A model generated the notes under the pieces. That model did no database searches and had not been told where the DNA came from. It worked only from the letters and a program-made list of their open reading frames with translations. A DNA stretch of 41,178 nt from assembly GCA_034432855.1 (NCBI GenBank), contig DAOUBA010000059.1, positions 1-41,178 of the forward strand. The letters run 5' to 3'. The first letter of the stretch is position 1. The number at the start of each line of letters is the position of its first letter. Position numbers and translations under genes: made by a program. This DNA comes from DAOUBA01 sp034432855 (lineage in GTDB: Bacteria; Chloroflexota; Anaerolineae; B4-G1). Positions 31,800 to 38,868 of the stretch are shown in pieces.

Positions 31800-31828
31800 A
31801 GTGTACACCAAATGACACAAAAAAGCAA
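31800..31828 (-). promoter_or_regulatory. Promoter of recA
   Basis: Minus strand: TTGCTT (31823-31828), a 17-bp spacer, and TACACT (31800-31805). The site overlaps the palindrome GTGTACAC (31801-31808), a candidate operator. Confidence 0.55.
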
Positions 31829-31834
31829 ATGGGC

Positions 31835-31863
31835 TTGACCTCCTGCCTGCAGTGTGCTAAAGT
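31835..31863 (+). promoter_or_regulatory. Promoter reading into the structured element and membrane-protein gene
   Basis: TTGACC (31835-31840), a 17-bp spacer ending GCAGTGTGC, and TAAAGT (31858-31863). Transcription would begin near 31870, at the left edge of the structured element. Confidence 0.6.
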
Positions 31864-31867
31864 TAAG

Positions 31868-32056
31868 GCGTAACTATTCAGGCGATGACTGGAAGTCACC
31901 CTGTTTGGGCCTGCGGCCAACGGTCGGCCTGCGCCGACCACCCACCGCTGGGTCTATGAGGAGTGTCGGCGCAGGGGTGAGCCAGTGGTTCGCCCCAACC
32001 GGCGCGAAGCGCGTAGAGGGGGCGATTTCAATCGGCTGAACAGTTACGCTAAGGCG
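31868..32056 (+). ncRNA. Structured RNA-like mobile element (HEARO/omega-RNA-like or MITE-like)
   Basis: About 185 bases are densely self-complementary. CCTGCGCCGAC (31928-31938) pairs with GTCGGCGCAGG (31975-31985). TCGCCCC can pair with the later GGGGCGA. CGCG-AAG-CGCG and GACT-GGA-AGTC are small hairpins. The ends GCGTAACTATTCAG and CTGAACAGTTACGC are inverted repeats with one mismatch, flanked by TAAG on each side. AGGCGATGA occurs at both ends (31880-31888 and 32052-32060), and the element is followed directly by ATGA. Insertion before ATGA and a multi-stem RNA of this size are known features of HEARO, the IscB-associated omega RNA. No nuclease gene is present. A promoter lies at its left edge. 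The identity is inferred from memory of the family, without a covariance-model search. Confidence 0.5.
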
Positions 32057-32062
32057 ATGATT

Positions 32063-32161
32063 ATGTCCAATGAGCAAATTGCCTCTATCCTTCGAGATAC
32101 CCAGGCCCTGGGCATTGCGGCAATCGAATGGCCTGGCAAAGGCCCGATGTGCTTCAGATGA
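32063..32161 (+). CDS. Possible 32-residue upstream ORF coupled to the membrane-protein gene
   Basis: An open frame from ATG 32063 (or 32057) encodes MSNEQIASILRDTQALG and ends at a TGA overlapping ATG 32158 as ATGA. It lies right after the structured element. No ribosome binding site is obvious and no family is recognised. It may be a truncated gene disrupted by the element, or a coupling leader. Confidence 0.3.
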   Translation: MSNEQIASILRDTQALGIAAIEWPGKGPMCFR

Positions 32162-34815
32162 GCGCCAGGCGCACCTTTCCGCACTTGGATCGTGAGCAGG
32201 TGCGGCGGGTCGGACCCGCTGCTCTCGTTGTCGTCACGTTTGCTGTCCTCACCGTCCTCCTCACGTGGCCAGCGGTCACGCAACTCGATTCCCACCTGGC
32301 GCAGAACCTCCACTGGAGCCGTGACGCCTATCAGCAGGCCTATGAGATGTGGTGGTTCAAAAAGGCGCTCGTGGACCTTCACGTCAGTCCGGGGACCCTG
32401 CGCTGGATTTACTTTCCCACTGGCGGGCACTACCCACTCCTGCTCACATATTTCACGACCTATGCGGCCGGCGTCCCGTTCCTGCTCTTCCTTTCCCCCG
32501 TCGCCACGTACAACGTCGTTTTCCTGCTGACCTTCGTCCTCAGCGGCCTGAGCGGGTATGCCCTGTGCGCTTATCTCACGCGCAACCGCTGGGCGGGTCT
32601 CCTGGGCGGGATCATCTATGCCTTTTACCCCAACCGCGTGGCCCACGCGCTGGCGGGACATCTGGAACTCATCTCCACCTATCTATTCCCGCTCTATCTG
32701 CTCCTGCTCATCAAGACCGCGCGCCGGCCACGCGCAACGACGGCTGTGCTGTGTGGGCTGACGCTGGCGGCGTCGTGTCTGGTGCAGCCGCTCTTCGTCC
32801 CCTACCTGCTCGTCCCGTTCACGGCAGCCTGGCTGTTGTACGAATGGTTCGCCCTGCGCGAGCGGTTTGAGCGTCGGGCGTGGTGGCTGCTGGCAGGCGC
32901 GTTCGCCCTGGCCGTACTCATCGTAGCGCCGTTCTACTGGCCGGTACTGCGCGAACAGGCCAGTGGGCAGGGCGCACATCTGGAGGACATTGGCGCGGTG
33001 CGTTTCGCCGCCGACCTCCTGGGCATCGTGGCCCCTTCGCCTGCGAACCCGGTGCTCAAGGCGCTGGGGCTGGTGCCGGCTTACGCCGAACGGGTAGCCC
33101 CGCCCGACTGGCGCATCGCCGAACTGCTAACTTATGCGGGCATCGTGCCGCTATCCCTTTCGTTGCTCGCTATCTGGAGCCAACGTCGCCGCATAGGAGC
33201 CTGGGCGCTGGTCGCGCTCTTCGCCGCCGTGCTCTCGCTGGGGCCGCTGCTCAAAGTAAACGGGCAGGTCGTCACCTTCACCGCCGACGGTGTTCAGAGC
33301 GGGGTGCCGTTGCCTTATGCCTTGCTCTTGAAAATACCGCTGCTGGCGCTCAACCGCGCCCCGGCGCGCATCAACGCCACGCTGATGCTGGCGCTGGCAG
33401 TACTCGCCGCCTGCGGGCTTGCCTGGCTGCTGGAGCGCGTCCGCCGGGGTTGGAGGCACGCCGTCGCCGGGACCCTGTGCCTGGTCACATTCGTCGAGTT
33501 CCTGGTCGTCTGGCCGTTGCCCACACTGCCGGCAGAGATGCCAGCCTATATGGCCGCCATGGCCCGCAGCCCCAACAAGGGCGCCGTGCTGAACCTGCCG
33601 GTCGGCGCGGGGCACGTCAAACAGGCGGCGATATTCTACCAGACCGTTCACGAGCATCCCGTGTTCGACAGTTGGTTCCAGCGGGCGCTGCCCGTCTTTC
33701 CCGATGTGGCTGGGTTTCTCGATGGGCTGCTGATGCCCCCGGCCTGGGCAGACATCGTGCCCTCTCCTGCCCCCGGCGACCGCGCTGCCGTCGCCCGCGC
33801 CGAGGGCACGGGCTACGTCTTTCTGCACATGCTCTACGTGGACAACGCGGCGGCCCGGATGCGGGCGCTGGAGACCGAGTTCGGCCCGCCGCGCTCGACC
33901 GAAGGAGGGGTCGCTATCTACGAGGTCGCGCCGGGAAAGGAGACGCCGGATGATCTCGTGTACGCGTTACCGAACAATGACTGGCGCTCACCGGAACGGG
34001 GCTGGCACGACGCGGAGGAGTGGAACGGTCGGCCCGCGCGCTGGATGACCGGCGAGGCGGACCTGCACATCTACGCGCCGCGCCGGCAGGAAGGCGCCCT
34101 GCAATTCAGCGCTCTGCCGCTGGCTGCCCCGCAGCGGTTGCAGATCGAGGTCAACCGCGAGCCGCTCACGCCGCTTGTGATCGGCGAGTGGATCACGTAC
34201 ACGACGCCGGCGTTCACGCTGCAGCCGGGCCTCAACCAGATCACGTTGCGCGCATCCGGCGGGTGCAGCCGCTTCATGGGCGATCCGCGCTGCGCCGGGG
34301 TGATGCTGGCCGCCGCGGGCGATCGCGCCGGGTGCTCCCCCTACATCACCGCCGAGCGTTGTCTGAGCGTGCTGTTCCAGGACGTGCACCTTGTCTCCGC
34401 GACCGTACAGCCCATTGACGCCATCCTGGGCGAACGGGTGCGCCTGGTGGGCTATGATCTCGTGGGGACACCCGCGCCCGGCCAGACGCTTGCGCTCACA
34501 CTGTACTGGCAGGCGCTCCGGCCTATGGCGGAGGATTACACCATTTTCGTCCATCTGCTGGGAGCCGACGGCGCGTTGCTGGCCCAGCACGATGCCCCAC
34601 CCCTCGATGGTCTCTATCCCACGTCACGTTGGGTCGCGGGCGACGTGTTCACCCAACGGGTCAGCCTGACCATCCCGCCGGATGCGCGCGGGGGGAAGTA
34701 CGAAATATTGACGGGAATGTACACCTATCCCGACCTGGTGCGCCTGCCGGTCGCCGGCGAGCGGCCCTATGCGCGGGACGGCTTGGTCTGGCTGCGGAGT
34801 GTGGAGATTCCGTAG
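32128..34815 (+). CDS. Large polytopic membrane protein, GT-C-like, with extracellular C-terminal domain
   Basis: The 895-residue protein has roughly a dozen helices over residues 28-455 (for example ALVVVTFAVLTVLLTWP, LLLTYFTTYAAGVPFLLFLSP, GGIIYAFYPNRVAHALAGHLELISTYLFPLYLLLL). The TM1-loop pattern WP..TQLDSHLAQN.HWSRDAYQQAYEMWWFKKAL places an acidic pair just outside the first helix, as in GT-C-fold glycosyltransferases. Residues 480-895 are soluble; the last 130 (VRLVGYDLVGTPAPGQTLALTLYWQALRPMAEDYTIFVHLLG) resemble a beta-sandwich found in Chloroflexota membrane proteins of this type. A polyprenyl-phosphate-sugar donor is likely but unproven. ATG 32158 is an alternative start, coupled by ATGA to the small upstream frame; neither has a strong ribosome binding site. 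Confidence 0.75.
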   Translation: MAWQRPDVLQMSARRTFPHLDREQVRRVGPAALVVVTFAVLTVLLTWPAVTQLDSHLAQNLHWSRDAYQQAYEMWWFKKALVDLHVSPGTLRWIYFPTGGHYPLLLTYFTTYAAGVPFLLFLSPVATYNVVFLLTFVLSGLSGYALCAYLTRNRWAGLLGGIIYAFYPNRVAHALAGHLELISTYLFPLYLLLLIKTARRPRATTAVLCGLTLAASCLVQPLFVPYLLVPFTAAWLLYEWFALRERFERRAWWLLAGAFALAVLIVAPFYWPVLREQASGQGAHLEDIGAVRFAADLLGIVAPSPANPVLKALGLVPAYAERVAPPDWRIAELLTYAGIVPLSLSLLAIWSQRRRIGAWALVALFAAVLSLGPLLKVNGQVVTFTADGVQSGVPLPYALLLKIPLLALNRAPARINATLMLALAVLAACGLAWLLERVRRGWRHAVAGTLCLVTFVEFLVVWPLPTLPAEMPAYMAAMARSPNKGAVLNLPVGAGHVKQAAIFYQTVHEHPVFDSWFQRALPVFPDVAGFLDGLLMPPAWADIVPSPAPGDRAAVARAEGTGYVFLHMLYVDNAAARMRALETEFGPPRSTEGGVAIYEVAPGKETPDDLVYALPNNDWRSPERGWHDAEEWNGRPARWMTGEADLHIYAPRRQEGALQFSALPLAAPQRLQIEVNREPLTPLVIGEWITYTTPAFTLQPGLNQITLRASGGCSRFMGDPRCAGVMLAAAGDRAGCSPYITAERCLSVLFQDVHLVSATVQPIDAILGERVRLVGYDLVGTPAPGQTLALTLYWQALRPMAEDYTIFVHLLGADGALLAQHDAPPLDGLYPTSRWVAGDVFTQRVSLTIPPDARGGKYEILTGMYTYPDLVRLPVAGERPYARDGLVWLRSVEIP

Positions 34816-35546
34816 GGTTCTTCGGACAAGAACCCCCTCACCGCCCGCGCCACTTCTACCGGATGTTCCAGCATCACCATGTGGCCCGCCCCTTCGAGGA
34901 TCTCGCAGCAGGCGCCGGGGATGCGCTCGGCCAGGAAGCGCGCATACTTGAGCGGGGTGAGCAGGTCGGCAGAGCCGGCGATGACCAGCGTGGGCGCCGC
35001 GATCTCGCCCAGCCGCTCCATCACATCGAAGCGGTCGCAGGCGGTGAGATCGCTCACCAACACGGCGGGGCCGGCCTCGAGGAGCGCCTGCCGGCCGCGC
35101 TCGACCAGCGCAGGGCTTATCCCCGGCGACCAGGTCAGGCGGTTGATGAGTTCCACAGCCTCCGCGAAATCAGCGTGCAGCCCGTCCAGGACGGCCGGGG
35201 CCACGCGCAGCCGCGCCCCAGTGGCCAGGAGCACCAGCCCGGCCACCCTGTCGGCGAAATCGAGCGCCAGCGTCAGGGCGATGGCGCCGCCCATCGAGTG
35301 CCCAACGATTACGGCACGCCCGACCCCAACCTCGTCGAGGAACGCGACAATAGCCCCTGCATAGCCCGCCATGGTGTCGCACGCCGGGCCGCCTGAGCGC
35401 CCGTGGCCGGGCAGGTCGAGTGTGTAGACCGTGGCACCGGGCAGACGGCGCAATTGGGGCGGCCAGAGCAGGCGCGAGCCGCCGGCGCCGTGCACCAGCA
35501 CCAATGCTGGCGCATCCTGCGGCCCTTTGCTCACTGTGTAGTACAT
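34767..35546 (-). CDS. Alpha/beta hydrolase fold protein
   Basis: The 259-residue hydrolase has LVLVHGAGGSRLLWPPQL (oxyanion region), LDLPGHGRSGGP, nucleophile elbow GHSMGG (Ser of the triad), an Asp after the sixth strand (PTLVIAGSADLLTPL) and catalytic His in EGAGHMVMLEHP. All triad members are present. Substrates could be esters, lactones or C-C bonds of dienes. The ATG at 35546 follows AGAGGT; an upstream continuous frame is a shadow. The 3' end runs 49 bases into the opposite-strand membrane-protein gene, so the two are convergent and overlapping. Confidence 0.9.
   Translation of the reverse strand: MYYTVSKGPQDAPALVLVHGAGGSRLLWPPQLRRLPGATVYTLDLPGHGRSGGPACDTMAGYAGAIVAFLDEVGVGRAVIVGHSMGGAIALTLALDFADRVAGLVLLATGARLRVAPAVLDGLHADFAEAVELINRLTWSPGISPALVERGRQALLEAGPAVLVSDLTACDRFDVMERLGEIAAPTLVIAGSADLLTPLKYARFLAERIPGACCEILEGAGHMVMLEHPVEVARAVRGFLSEEPYGISTLRSQTKPSRA
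34815..34835. other. Hairpin at the membrane-protein stop codon, within the overlapping hydrolase gene
   Basis: GGGTTCTT (34815-34822) and AAGAACCC (34828-34835) form a perfect 8-bp stem with a 5-nt loop starting at the last base of the TAG stop. There is no T-tract, so it is at best a weak terminator or a 3'-end stabiliser. It is also part of the hydrolase coding sequence. Confidence 0.45.
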
Positions 35547-35602
35547 ACGACCTCTTTCTCCTGCACGAGAGCAATCGGGACAAGGAGACAAGGAGTCTCC
35601 GC

Positions 35603-36505
35603 TCATCTGCTTCCAACCACATTGGGTCGCAATGCGCGGACCACTTCCAGCGAAGCCAGCGCCTCCTCGACTGTCAACTCGAAGATGATCGGGCCGTCGA
35701 AACCGGCCTCTGCCAGCCGGTCGAGCAGGCAGCCCACGTCCAGGTCGCCGCGGCCGAGCGGCTGATGGTCTTTGCCGTAGCCGATGCGCCGTTCGGGCCC
35801 CTGCCAGGGGCCGTCGTGCAGGTGGATCTCGGCCAGGCGCGGCAGACATCGCTCCAGTGCATCGAACAGTCCCACCGGCCCGGAAAATCCCACCAGCACA
35901 TGGCCGGTGTCCAGGCAAATGGACAGGTCCAACTCCTCGGCCAGTTCCAGCGTCAGGTCGAACGGGAACTCGACCGTCTCGATTGCCAGCCGGCGGCTGG
36001 GAACGCCGGTCTCGGCCAGGAGCGCCTTCAGGCTCTCGCGGGCGCTGCCCTGGAAGTACTGCCGCAAGATGAGCGCGCGGGCCGGTTCGGGCAGCCGCAT
36101 GCGGTAGAACTCAGCGGCCAGCGCGCCCGTGGCGTGCAGCACGTATACCTCCGGCTGCAGGGGGCGCGTCGCCTCGATGCACTCGATCAGCGCGCGCACC
36201 GACCCTTGCCGCACGGGCGCGAGCGGCGTCGAGGGTTCGACCGACCAGAGCGGCAGGTGCACCGTGTACGACAGGCCACGCGCCTCCTTCAGCGCCGCCA
36301 GCCGCTCGATGGCGGGTGGGCTGAAGGTCTGCGGCATAAAGAGCACCAGGTCGCCGCCCAGTTCGATCGGATCGAAGCCATGCACGGCCAACTCTTCCAC
36401 CAGGCCGGTGTGATCGAAACCGGCGATGTGTTCGGCTGCGTTCTGCGGACCCAGGCCCGAAGGGATCAGGGCACCGATCTGCATATCCATGATGCCAAAG
36501 CGCAT
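35603..36505 (-). CDS. Sugar phosphate isomerase/epimerase-like TIM barrel (AP endonuclease 2 family)
   Basis: The 300-residue protein shows the xylose-isomerase-like barrel pattern. MRFGIMDMQIGALIP starts strand 1, and AEHIAGFDHTGLVEELAVHGFDPIELGG gives the early Glu. RLAIETVEFPFDLTLELAEELDLSICLDTGHVLVG supplies the Glu and the DTGH metal site, then LAEIHLHDGPWQ and DLDVGCLLDRLAEAGFDGPIIFELT (final Glu). Members isomerise or epimerise sugars or act as 3-dehydroshikimate dehydratases. The ATG follows CAGGAGG. It has its own promoter (36547-36575) and lies 56 bases upstream of the hydrolase gene; co-transcription is likely. Confidence 0.88.
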   Translation of the reverse strand: MRFGIMDMQIGALIPSGLGPQNAAEHIAGFDHTGLVEELAVHGFDPIELGGDLVLFMPQTFSPPAIERLAALKEARGLSYTVHLPLWSVEPSTPLAPVRQGSVRALIECIEATRPLQPEVYVLHATGALAAEFYRMRLPEPARALILRQYFQGSARESLKALLAETGVPSRRLAIETVEFPFDLTLELAEELDLSICLDTGHVLVGFSGPVGLFDALERCLPRLAEIHLHDGPWQGPERRIGYGKDHQPLGRGDLDVGCLLDRLAEAGFDGPIIFELTVEEALASLEVVRALRPNVVGSR

Positions 36506-36546
36506 TGTCCGCCTCCTGTAAATGGCAAGTCCAGGCAACTATGGTT

Positions 36547-36575
36547 AGTATAGCACACCAGGCTTTGCTCGCCAA
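36547..36575 (-). promoter_or_regulatory. Promoter of the TIM-barrel / hydrolase genes
   Basis: Minus strand: TTGGCG (36570-36575), a 17-bp spacer ending CTGGTGTGC, and TATACT (36547-36552). Confidence 0.8.
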
Positions 36576-36582
36576 ATGTCCC

Positions 36583-36611
36583 TTGCCTTTTCCCCCCATC
36601 TCTGGTAGACT
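36583..36611 (+). promoter_or_regulatory. Promoter of the flavodoxin-lipoprotein genes
   Basis: TTGCCT (36583-36588), a 17-bp spacer ending TCTGG, and TAGACT (36606-36611). It is back to back with the minus-strand promoter at 36547-36575, 7 bases apart. Confidence 0.65.
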
Positions 36612-36640
36612 TGCGGCGATACCCTACCGGGGAGGATGCG

Positions 36641-37141
36641 ATGAAAGCGCTGGTCGTCTACTACTCGTTCGAGAGCAATACCCGCCTGATCGCCCACGCG
36701 ATTGCCGAGGCTACTGGAGCAGACCTGTTGGAACTGAAGCCGAAGAAAGAGATCGGCACTCACGGATTTATGAAGTACGTGTGGGGCGGCAGGCAGGTGG
36801 TGTTGAAGAGAAAACCAGCGCTGCTGCCGCTGGAAAAGCACCCTCAAGACTATGACCTCCTGTTCATCGGCACGCCAGTGTGGGCCTATTCGTACTCGCC
36901 GCCGATCCGCACCTTCTTTTCCACGGCTAACCTGAGCGGCAAAAAGATCGCCCTGTTCTGTTGCCACGGCGGCGACAAACGCCGGACGTTGGAGAAGATG
37001 CGCGAGAGTCTGTCGGGGAACGATATCGTGGGCGAGATTGATTTCGTCGAGCCGCTGTCCAGAGACACGGACGCGAGCGTCCGGCGGGCCAGAGACTGGG
37101 CGCGAAATATCATCTCTGGGGTCGTGGGCAATGCAACGTAA
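36641..37141 (+). CDS. Flavodoxin-like protein
   Basis: The 166-residue protein begins KALVVYYSFESNTRLIAHAIAEATGADLLELKP, the flavodoxin first strand and phosphate-binding loop SFESNTR. DYDLLFIGTPVWAYSYSPPIRTFFS supplies the ring-binding loop and GKKIALFCCHGGDKRRTLEKM the later loop. It should bind FMN. It is a little longer than short-chain flavodoxins and resembles the general flavodoxin_4 class. The ATG is taken behind GGGGAGGATG; a longer frame from 36611 is unneeded. It overlaps the following lipoprotein gene by 11 bases. A redox link to PFOR is possible but the genes are far apart. Confidence 0.88.
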   Translation: MKALVVYYSFESNTRLIAHAIAEATGADLLELKPKKEIGTHGFMKYVWGGRQVVLKRKPALLPLEKHPQDYDLLFIGTPVWAYSYSPPIRTFFSTANLSGKKIALFCCHGGDKRRTLEKMRESLSGNDIVGEIDFVEPLSRDTDASVRRARDWARNIISGVVGNAT

Positions 37142-38513
37142 AGCGGTGTCTTGCGTCTTGGTTTTGCTTGCCTGCGCGGGCTGCAATGCCGCGCCGCTCC
37201 CCACGCTCGCGCCAACCCGGCTACCGGCAGCCACGGCGACTCTCACGCCTACTCCATCTGCCACATCAACGTCCACACCTATGCCTGCTCCCACCGTGAC
37301 TCCCATCTTGCCCACCGCTACTCCGCCTCCCACGCCGACCCCGACCTCCACCCCGACCACTCCACCCACCCACCAACCAACTAACCAACCAACCAACCAA
37401 CTAACCAACCAACTAACTAACCAACCACCTACCCCGCCATCCATCTTTGTCCCCATCCCCCCGCCCGGCAGGGAATTCGCCACGCTGGATGATTTTTGGA
37501 ACGGGAGCGCCGAGTGGGTGCTGGAGGTCTACGACGTGGGGTTGCCGGTGGGCGAATCGGATACGGTCTACCGGGGCGGCAGCGAGTTCTGGTCGTATCT
37601 CCACGCCAGTTTCCAATCGGCGGGCGTGGTGGACTCGTGCGGCGATCCGGCGCCCTTCCCCGGCTGCGTCACGCTATGGAAGAGCCACGACGGCGGCGTA
37701 CACTTTACGCTCGAAAACCCTACCTGCCTCTTCCGCTGTACCTCCTGCCCCTGTACTGCCGCCGATCACACACACCAGCAGCAGTACCCGCGTGTCTTTT
37801 TCGATACAGACCGTGCTTACATTGTTTATGAATGGGGTGCCGGCACCTACATGCGCACTTCGCCCGATGGCCTGCGCTGGGCGGGCGAGGCTCACGTGCC
37901 GGGTACCGGGCAGTGGAACGGCGAATGCAGCGCGGCAGAATCCATCGGCACGCACCCCAACATCTACAATGAGGCGGAGTACGGGAACTGTCTGGTCGGC
38001 GCGCCGCCGGGCATCTACGTCGAAGGCAGCCTGCTCTACGTCTTCGTCGGCCTGGGGCGCGATCCGGGCCACATGGGCTGCTATGTAGGCAACAAATCCG
38101 CCGGAGCGCGCGGCCTGCGCAAGTGCGCCGCCAATCCGCTGTTCACGGGCGCGCTCGAATATGGCCCCCTGGACGCGCTGGGCGCGGCAGCGAACCCCTA
38201 CTTCGATTTCCGCACCATCTCCTCCGCCGATGTGGTGCGGGTGGGTGACCACTATTACATGGCCTATGAAGGCGTGCGCGGGCCCAGCAATCCCACCGTG
38301 GTGGACGACCAGTTTGCGCTGGGTTTCGCCCGCAGTGTGGGGCCGGCGATTGACGGGCCGTGGGAGAAATACCCCGGCAACCCGGTGATCATGGACGTGG
38401 CGAACAATTGGGGCATCGGGCACGCCGACCTGGTCCTCGTCGGCTCGGCCACGTATCTGTACACGGCCACGTCGCAGACCACGCGCGGGCGCTATGTGCT
38501 GGTGCGGAGATAA
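37131..38513 (+). CDS. Lipoprotein with Thr/Pro-rich linker and beta-propeller-like domain (GH43/GH32-like)
   Basis: The 460-residue protein starts at an ATG inside the flavodoxin 3' end. A signal peptide (KAVSCVLVLLACAGC) ends in a lipobox Cys at residue 18. Residues about 25-105 are a TPTP/PTNQ linker that contains a tetranucleotide repeat. The C-terminal 350 residues (EYGNCLVGAPPGIYVEGSLLYVFVGLGRDPGHMGCYVG, SADVVRVGDHYYMAYEGVRGPSNP, FALGFARSVGPAIDGPWEKYPGNPVI, GHADLVLVG) repeat a YxMAYE..G..LGxARS..xxGPWxKxPGNPV pattern seen in five-bladed propeller glycosidases. Sugar binding or hydrolysis at the cell surface is likely; I cannot place the catalytic acids with certainty. Confidence 0.78.
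   Translation: MQRKAVSCVLVLLACAGCNAAPLPTLAPTRLPAATATLTPTPSATSTSTPMPAPTVTPILPTATPPPTPTPTSTPTTPPTHQPTNQPTNQLTNQLTNQPPTPPSIFVPIPPPGREFATLDDFWNGSAEWVLEVYDVGLPVGESDTVYRGGSEFWSYLHASFQSAGVVDSCGDPAPFPGCVTLWKSHDGGVHFTLENPTCLFRCTSCPCTAADHTHQQQYPRVFFDTDRAYIVYEWGAGTYMRTSPDGLRWAGEAHVPGTGQWNGECSAAESIGTHPNIYNEAEYGNCLVGAPPGIYVEGSLLYVFVGLGRDPGHMGCYVGNKSAGARGLRKCAANPLFTGALEYGPLDALGAAANPYFDFRTISSADVVRVGDHYYMAYEGVRGPSNPTVVDDQFALGFARSVGPAIDGPWEKYPGNPVIMDVANNWGIGHADLVLVGSATYLYTATSQTTRGRYVLVRR
37372..37427. repeat. Tetranucleotide microsatellite (CCAA / CTAA) inside a coding linker
   Basis: About 14 consecutive 4-bp units of CCAA or CTAA type encode the linker motif PTNQ(P/L)TNQ. Because the unit is not a multiple of three, gain or loss of one unit shifts the reading frame of the lipoprotein. 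Confidence 0.85.
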
Positions 38514-38529
38514 GCTCTCCCCCCCGATT

Positions 38530-38547
38530 TCTGCAAGCGTTCACAAA
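38530..38547. promoter_or_regulatory. LacI-family-like operator O1
   Basis: TCTGCAAGC-GTTCACAAA ends 6 bases upstream of the -35 box. It matches O2 at 16 of 18 positions and has the central CG dyad typical of LacI/GalR operators. Confidence 0.75.
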
Positions 38548-38553
38548 AGGGTC

Positions 38554-38582
38554 TTGACAAGAGCCAGCATTTGTGGTAAAAT
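38554..38582 (+). promoter_or_regulatory. Promoter of the sugar ABC importer operon
   Basis: Perfect TTGACA (38554-38559), a 17-bp spacer ending TTTGTGG, and TAAAAT (38577-38582). The predicted start near 38589 falls inside operator O2. Confidence 0.88.
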
Positions 38583-38586
38583 ATTG

Positions 38587-38604
38587 TTTGCAAACGTTCA
38601 CAAA
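38587..38604. promoter_or_regulatory. LacI-family-like operator O2
   Basis: TTTGCAAAC-GTTCACAAA covers the predicted transcription start. The dyad around CG (38595-38596) is imperfect at two positions per half-site. A bound repressor here would block initiation. Confidence 0.8.
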
Positions 38605-38680
38605 GCGTACCTGGCATCAGAAAATGGGCTGCTCATCCCTGGTTGTGGATGTTTTTTGAGGGGGTGAGAAACCCCCAACG

Positions 38681-38747
38681 GCCTCAATCCACCCTGACTC
38701 TCCTCTTGCTGCGCGGTCTAGCCCTCAATTCAACCCTGGATTGAGGC
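38681..38747 (+). promoter_or_regulatory. Alternative hairpins in the importer leader
   Basis: GCCTCAATCCA (38681-38691) pairs perfectly over 11 bp with TGGATTGAGGC (38737-38747). A second, overlapping partner, CCTCAATTCA starting at about 38723, can also pair with the same 3' arm. The two pairings exclude each other, which is the design of a switch or an attenuator. No ligand is suggested by the sequence. Confidence 0.45.
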
Positions 38748-38750
38748 GCG

Positions 38751-38766
38751 ATGTGAGCGTTCACAT
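38751..38766. promoter_or_regulatory. LacI-family-like operator O3
   Basis: ATGTGAGC-GTTCACAT is an almost perfect dyad (one mismatch) about 163 bases downstream of O2. A position inside the transcribed leader would suit roadblock or DNA-looping repression together with O1 and O2. Confidence 0.7.
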
Positions 38767-38829
38767 ATGCTGTGAAGGGATTTTTGTGAGGAAGCACTCT
38801 CGCCATGTGATCATTCGCTCGCAGGGCGC

Positions 38830-38859
38830 AGCGGCACGTTGTGCTGCTTCCCTTCTTTT
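38830..38859 (+). terminator. Terminator-like hairpin in the importer leader
   Basis: AGCGGCAC (38830-38837) and GTGCTGCT (38841-38848) form an 8-bp stem with one G-U pair and a 3-nt loop, followed by TCCCTTCTTTTG. GGAAGCA (38790-38796) can pair with TGCTTCC (38845-38851) and would disrupt this stem. That arrangement suits attenuation between promoter and first gene. Confidence 0.5.
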
Positions 38860-38868
38860 GTCAGTAAG

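Noticed and set aside
31713..31830. SOS (LexA) box upstream of recA
   Set aside because: No GAAC-N4-GTTC or CTGT-N8-ACAG type site is present. The GTGTACAC palindrome at 31801 is a candidate operator but matches no LexA consensus I know.
37372..37427. CRISPR array
   Set aside because: The repeat is a contiguous 4-bp microsatellite inside a coding linker, with no spacers. No CRISPR array was seen anywhere in the window.
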